The position numbers were made by a program, and so were the translations under genes. DNA of 10,645 nt from CAMBDR01 sp046597185 (GTDB lineage Bacteria; Pseudomonadota; Gammaproteobacteria; Burkholderiales; Burkholderiaceae_D). The notes beneath the pieces were generated by a model. That model was not told where the DNA came from. It saw nothing but the letters and a program-made list of their open reading frames with translations, and ran no database searches. The stretch is taken from positions 1-10,645 of the forward strand of contig JBKJLF010000267.1 in the NCBI GenBank assembly GCA_046597185.1. Direction: 5' to 3'. Shown one piece after another: positions 6,971-10,645 of this stretch (the stretch's first letter is position 1; every line of letters begins with the position of its first letter).

Positions 6971-6979
6971 ATTATATCA
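6971..6979 (-). promoter_or_regulatory. Extended -10 promoter for manC and the polysaccharide operon
   Basis: On the minus strand the sequence TGATATAAT gives a perfect TATAAT box with the TG of an extended -10 element. No good -35 hexamer lies 16-18 bases upstream, as expected for extended -10 promoters. Start of transcription would be near 6964, giving a leader of about 100 nt before the manC ATG. The match is strong, but it is the only promoter evidence. Confidence 0.6.
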
Positions 6980-7036
6980 GAGCAAAGCCACGAGCCGACA
7001 TCTCGTTTTATCCAAACAACAACTTCTTATTCCATT

Positions 7037-7948
7037 ATGGCTTTTTCCCTCGAAAATTTACTGGTTATTGGCATCTCTTCCCGTGCCTTATTCGATTTGG
7101 AAGCCGAGGAAGCGATTTTTCGCACCCAAGGCTTAAATGCCTACCGACAACACCAAATCGAATATGAAAATCAAATCTTAAAACCAGGCGCAGGATTCGC
7201 TCTGGTTCGCGCCTTGCTCAAATTAAATGAATTAACACAAAACCAGCGCTTTGTTGAAGTCGTCATCATGTCGCGTAATTCTTCAGAAACCTCTCTGCGC
7301 ATTTTTAACTCGATTCAACACTACCAGCTTGACATCACGCGCGCCGTATTGTCGGGCGGCGCGCCACTTGCACCCTATTTACAGGCCTTCAATGTCAGCT
7401 TATTTCTCTCATTGCATGAAGATGATGTACAGGCAGCCGTCAATTCTGGTGTTGCAGCGGCCTTGCTGTACCAAAAACCCGACAACGCCATGGAAGAACT
7501 GGAGCAAATCCGGATTGCTTTCGATGGCGATGCGGTGCTGTTTTCCGATGAAGGCGAACGCATTTATGCACAACAGGGTATTGAAGCATTTGAAAGCCAT
7601 GAACGCAACAACGCTAACAAACCCTTACCAGAAGGGCCGTTTGCGCGCTTGCTGAAAGCACTATCTTACATTCAGAGTAATATTAAGGGACACAGCGGGG
7701 AACCGCCAATCCGCACTGCACTGGTGACGGCACGCGCCTCACCGGCGCATGAGCGTGCGATCCGCACGCTACGCGCGTGGGACATCATTATTGATGAGAC
7801 TTTTTTTATGGGAGGGGTCGCCAAATCACAGGTATTAGCGGCGTTCAAGCCACATATGTTTTTTGACGATCAAATCAGCCATTGCGAGCGTGCATCCGGC
7901 TTGGTGCCCACCGGGCGCGTACTGATCAAGCACGACCCGGTGGTTTGA
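7037..7948 (+). CDS. Cytosolic 5'-nucleotidase, cN-I family (PF06189 type)
   Basis: A 303-residue protein expected to dephosphorylate nucleoside 5'-monophosphates (AMP or dAMP in characterised cN-I enzymes) to nucleosides in the cytosol; the bacterial substrate is inferred. It has a HAD-like fold. The diagnostic segment is AFDGDAVLFSDE (161-172), close to the same stretch in animal NT5C1A, with D163 and D165 the likely nucleophile and acid/base pair. Other landmarks are IGISSRALFDLE (11-22), VIMSRNSSETSLR (76-88), TALVTARASPAHERAIRTL (227-245) and GGVAKSQVLAAFKPHMFFDD (259-278), the last carrying the metal-binding DD. No signal peptide. The ATG at 7037 has no clear ribosome site, so initiation may be weak or leaderless-like. 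It is divergent from manC across a 173-bp region and convergent with pilE, so it appears monocistronic; no convincing plus-strand promoter was found. Confidence 0.88.
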   Translation: MAFSLENLLVIGISSRALFDLEAEEAIFRTQGLNAYRQHQIEYENQILKPGAGFALVRALLKLNELTQNQRFVEVVIMSRNSSETSLRIFNSIQHYQLDITRAVLSGGAPLAPYLQAFNVSLFLSLHEDDVQAAVNSGVAAALLYQKPDNAMEELEQIRIAFDGDAVLFSDEGERIYAQQGIEAFESHERNNANKPLPEGPFARLLKALSYIQSNIKGHSGEPPIRTALVTARASPAHERAIRTLRAWDIIIDETFFMGGVAKSQVLAAFKPHMFFDDQISHCERASGLVPTGRVLIKHDPVV

Positions 7949-7950
7949 GC

Positions 7951-7967
7951 CTGGGCGCATTACCCAG
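7951..7967. terminator. Weak hairpin between convergent nucleotidase and pilE genes
   Basis: CTGGG (7951-7955) and CCCAG (7963-7967) form a 5-bp stem with a 7-nt loop, three bases after the nucleotidase stop. The following ACTTATTTA is only partly T-rich. It may act as a weak terminator for the plus-strand gene; support is limited to the hairpin and its position. Confidence 0.35.
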
Positions 7968-7978
7968 ACTTATTTAAA

Positions 7979-8001
7979 CAAACTTAGTTAAGCAAACTTA
8001 G
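7979..8001. repeat. 9-bp direct repeat overlapping the pilE stop codon
   Basis: CAAACTTAG occurs at 7979-7987 and 7993-8001, a 14-bp period. The minus-strand TAA stop of pilE (7998-8000) is in the second copy. Confidence 0.6.
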
Positions 8002-8408
8002 CCATTACCCCAACAATCAGCCACCAAAAACCCTGAACTAACCCCGCGCTGGCCCGTATTATCGATCGTAAAAGTACCACATTTGGCGCTTGAATCAACG
8101 GGTACAGCACTCAATTGATACGATGTCGGCGTTATTGCAGTGATCGAAATATTATATTTGGCCGTTCCTGTCTTGGGTGAGGTGGGATAGGGCAAAGTCT
8201 GTGGAACTGTCACATAAGTATTATTCAGGGTAAACAATTGCTCCATGCTCAACACGTTCTCCAACAACACAGTCTTGGCCTCAGTACGCTCAGCTTTTCT
8301 GAGGTATTCGCTATAGGCGGACATGGAAATTTTCGCTAAAATCGCGACAATCACCACCGTCACCATGACTTCGACCAAGGTAAAACCTGCGCGCTTACGA
8401 ATTTTCAT
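7998..8408 (-). CDS. pilE: Type IV minor pilin PilE-like protein
   Basis: A 136-residue type IV pilin-like protein. The leader MKIRKRAG ends in Gly8 and is followed by FTLVEVMVTVVIVAILA, the class III signal cleaved and N-methylated by prepilin peptidase PilD. Glu13 is the conserved Glu+5 of the mature protein. The hydrophobic helix anchors it in the inner membrane before incorporation into the pilus. The segment YSEYLRKAERTEAKTVLLE (32-50) and the LNNTY motif are typical of PilE-type minor pilins of gamma- and betaproteobacteria. C110 and C132 probably form the C-terminal disulfide loop. The ATG has ribosome site AGAAGG (8419-8424) with a 10-nt spacer. It lies 24 bp after pilY1 on the same strand, the usual order at the end of the fimU/pilV-pilW-pilX-pilY1-pilE operon, where these proteins form the pilus tip-priming complex. 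Being the major pilin is unlikely given this context. Confidence 0.9.
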   Translation of the reverse strand: MKIRKRAGFTLVEVMVTVVIVAILAKISMSAYSEYLRKAERTEAKTVLLENVLSMEQLFTLNNTYVTVPQTLPYPTSPKTGTAKYNISITAITPTSYQLSAVPVDSSAKCGTFTIDNTGQRGVSSGFLVADCWGNG

Positions 8409-8432
8409 AGATACAATGCCTTCTGACTGAAA

Positions 8433-10645
8433 TTAATTATTAAGCAAATGCCATGTTCTAAATGGCGCTTTACACTGGCTGTTGATAACACGCTGGCTCT
8501 GCGAGCCATCGAGATGATTCAGTATAATCTTACGCGTTGCACAAACAGCAGCCGGCGCGGGTATGGCGCAAGTTGGGCAAGGTGTGGGTTGTGCTGGCGA
8601 TACAACACCTGGCACACGCACACTGGTCGGCGAAGCGATTGTACCTATCTCAGATACGATTGCACTTGGGCGATTTGCCTCATCCGAGTTATCAAATGCA
8701 TGAGTTGCCCCCCCCGCCACAAAATTAAACGAACATAAAGTAGATTTGCCCCCACCGCTACAACTAACCTTCTCAGGACTTAAGGCATTCACGAACAAGG
8801 TCGTATCGTCCGTGACATACGGGTTACCGACGGCACGTGCACCGGTCAAGATCAAATCGACATACCAACCACTCTTGGATGTATCAAGAGCAATATTACT
8901 CAAGCTGGCCGCCACGACCTTATCGCCTTCCTTTATCTCAGTAAGTGTTTGCTTTTGCAACGCAGAATTTCGCCCCGTCGAATTTGGAATTGCGCTACCA
9001 TTGGGCTTATCCCAAATACCATAAACCGTTTGTTGGCCTACAGTGGCTTGATCACCCACATCAAAGTATTTACCTGTACCAAACATCACCAGGTAACCCC
9101 CATTTGGGTGTGCTGCAAGTGCCGGACGTTGAGTAATAGGCTGCGTGTGTGGCGTAGTAAGATCATCATCCTTGGTGGTAAACAAAGGTACACCATTAAA
9201 TGCAGTACTACCCTTGCCATCAGCACCAAACTCCACTTTCCACAAATTGCCTTGCAAATCACCCGCGTAGGCCGCTAACAACTGGCGATCCGAATTAAAC
9301 AACAAGGCTGGTTGTGCTAAGCCATTCGCATCCGTATTGGTGGTGCTAAAAACGATTTTTTCAGGAACACCCGTAATGGCAGTGCCAGTAAATGCGTCAA
9401 CAATATAGAGCACCGCTTTTTTGTTGGTACTGCCATAGCCATTACCAAAAATTGCAGCCCACTTACCATTACGTAAGCGCACGACTTCGATTTTGCTCAG
9501 CACATTTCCCAAATCACTATCAAACCCAGCTTCGCCACTGCGCTCCCACAATACGTTGGATGTGGTTAAACTTGGTGAGGCGACCGTGCCGGGGTTCGTT
9601 ACATCCAGCATAAACACACTACGCGCACCCGCACCAGTCGAGCCTGCCAACAGGGTACGCCATTGATTACTCGAATTAACCGCATCCCCTTCATTCAAGG
9701 GCCCATCAACAAAAAAATGATGCTCATAATTAGTCTGACTTAATGACTTCAAAAATGGGAAGACTGAGTTGGGTACATAGGCGAAGGTTTCAACGCCAGT
9801 AGCCGCATCAAAAGCATGCAACATGCCGTCATTGGCTCCCACATACACCATGGGATTGCGGCTTGACTTAGACGCCACAAAACCACGATACCCATTCAAA
9901 CTGCCGTAGCCATTATCAAGCTTATATACATAAGTCGGCCCCGAGTTAACAATATCACCCAATTTTTTAGTGCGTTTGCGGAATATTCCACCTTCTTTAG
10001 TAACTTCTTTTACATCACTACCGCGCAAGTAATCGACCACATCCGTCGTACCGACCGCCGCTTTTTGTGCAGCAGTTAAATTATCAAATTTAAAGGGAAT
10101 ACCACCAACAGGCGTAACCGGGCTGAAAGTGACAATATTCCGATTTGCTGCGAGCGGTAGCAAATCCTCGGCCGACCAAAGGATCTCGCCAGTAAGCAAG
10201 CCTGCCTGATCGACCTTACGTGCGCTCAAATGCCCAACCCAAGTTGAATCAAAACCGGGCACGTAAGCGGAAGTATTAGTCCCACCAGCTTCATCAAAAT
10301 TAAGCGCAACACTGGATGCAGCACCAGTTTGCGTGGCAATATCATTGAGCGCAGCAATCAAACTTTCACGGAAGACTTTGGGATTTTTAGCGCTAAAATA
10401 GATCCCATGCCCATTCACTGCCGCATGCCACAAATCATCCACTGCCGCACTATTATTGCCATTTGCACCGGGGTCAGGCCATTTAGCGGTGCCCGTTTTG
10501 AGTGAATCAGTATCACCCGGAAAATCAAGCGTCCCATTCACGCCCAAGCCAACAGTGTACTGTACTAAATGTTGCCAATATGCCGGATCAGTATCAGACG
10601 GCTTAACATAATTATCGATATCTGGCCGCAAATCATGATTCCAAT
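8433..10645 (-). CDS. pilY1: PilY1-type type IV pilus assembly/adhesion protein, C-terminal part (5' end outside window)
   Basis: The frame is open to the right edge, so only about the last 736 residues are present. Visible in order are an N-terminal stretch matching the end of the vWA-like region (LRPDIDNY, then AYWQHLVQYTVGLG), a linker, and the PilC/PilY1 beta-propeller. The propeller begins near 9965 with KKLGDIVNSGPTYV and contains MVYVGANDGMLHAFDAATG, FFVDGPLNEGDA, IFGNGYGS, YAGDLQGNLWK (about 9269-9237) and LVMFGTGKYF. A C-terminal GWYVDL domain follows. PilY1 sits at the pilus tip or cell surface, promotes pilus extension against PilT retraction, and mediates adhesion and surface sensing. 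The stretch before YAGD, where many homologs carry a D-x-D-x-D calcium loop, reads FNSDRQLLAA and lacks most of those acids. The tail is Pro/Cys-rich (CPTC near 8574-8563, with further Cys after). pilE follows after 24 bp, implying one transcript. Confidence 0.92.
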   Translation of the reverse strand, partial: WNHDLRPDIDNYVKPSDTDPAYWQHLVQYTVGLGVNGTLDFPGDTDSLKTGTAKWPDPGANGNNSAAVDDLWHAAVNGHGIYFSAKNPKVFRESLIAALNDIATQTGAASSVALNFDEAGGTNTSAYVPGFDSTWVGHLSARKVDQAGLLTGEILWSAEDLLPLAANRNIVTFSPVTPVGGIPFKFDNLTAAQKAAVGTTDVVDYLRGSDVKEVTKEGGIFRKRTKKLGDIVNSGPTYVYKLDNGYGSLNGYRGFVASKSSRNPMVYVGANDGMLHAFDAATGVETFAYVPNSVFPFLKSLSQTNYEHHFFVDGPLNEGDAVNSSNQWRTLLAGSTGAGARSVFMLDVTNPGTVASPSLTTSNVLWERSGEAGFDSDLGNVLSKIEVVRLRNGKWAAIFGNGYGSTNKKAVLYIVDAFTGTAITGVPEKIVFSTTNTDANGLAQPALLFNSDRQLLAAYAGDLQGNLWKVEFGADGKGSTAFNGVPLFTTKDDDLTTPHTQPITQRPALAAHPNGGYLVMFGTGKYFDVGDQATVGQQTVYGIWDKPNGSAIPNSTGRNSALQKQTLTEIKEGDKVVAASLSNIALDTSKSGWYVDLILTGARAVGNPYVTDDTTLFVNALSPEKVSCSGGGKSTLCSFNFVAGGATHAFDNSDEANRPSAIVSEIGTIASPTSVRVPGVVSPAQPTPCPTCAIPAPAAVCATRKIILNHLDGSQSQRVINSQCKAPFRTWHLLNN

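Noticed and set aside
1..10645. tRNA, rRNA, insertion sequences, toxin-antitoxin or phage genes
   Set aside because: No cloverleaf, conserved rRNA stretch, transposase motif or terminal inverted repeats were seen on either strand.

Overview
The window looks like chromosomal DNA of a betaproteobacterium with moderate GC content. This is inferred from a Burkholderiales/Neisseriales-like combination: a pilY1-pilE minor-pilin operon end, a GDP-D-rhamnose/A-band-type polysaccharide gene set and a cytosolic 5'-nucleotidase-I-type protein. No rRNA, tRNA, CRISPR array or intact mobile element was seen, and the genus cannot be named from sequence alone.

Layout from left to right. (1) 21-587, minus strand: a decayed gene with a caspase-like (peptidase C14) segment, an in-frame TAA, and then a short tail like the C-terminus of a formylglycine-generating-enzyme (SUMF1-type) domain. 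(2) 780-1028, plus strand: a small, aromatic-free, Q/N/S/T/A-rich orphan protein with its own intrinsic terminator. The 3' arm and T-run of that terminator are present three times in tandem. (3) 1103-6863, minus strand: a five-gene sugar operon, transcribed manC > gmd > rmd > glycosyltransferase > glycosyltransferase. It starts from an extended -10 promoter at about 6971-6979, and its last four genes are tightly packed. (4) 7037-7948, plus strand: a cytosolic 5'-nucleotidase (cN-I family) divergent from manC. (5) 7998-10645, minus strand: the 3' part of pilY1 (5' end beyond the window) followed by pilE, the usual end of a type IV minor-pilin operon.

How the genes work together. ManC makes GDP-mannose, Gmd converts it to GDP-4-keto-6-deoxy-mannose, and the Rmd-type reductase yields GDP-D-rhamnose (or possibly the talose epimer). 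Two GT4 enzymes then probably transfer mannose/D-rhamnose residues to a lipid-linked glycan. This resembles part of the Pseudomonas A-band (common polysaccharide antigen) locus, but without the Wzm/Wzt transporter or a third glycosyltransferase in view. PilY1 and PilE belong to type IV pilus assembly, adhesion and twitching.

No clearly new multi-gene system is visible. The points most worth a second look are the triplicated terminator arm, short direct repeats sitting on three different stop codons, the decayed caspase/FGE gene, the small disordered orphan, and a PilY1 propeller lacking the usual calcium-loop aspartates.
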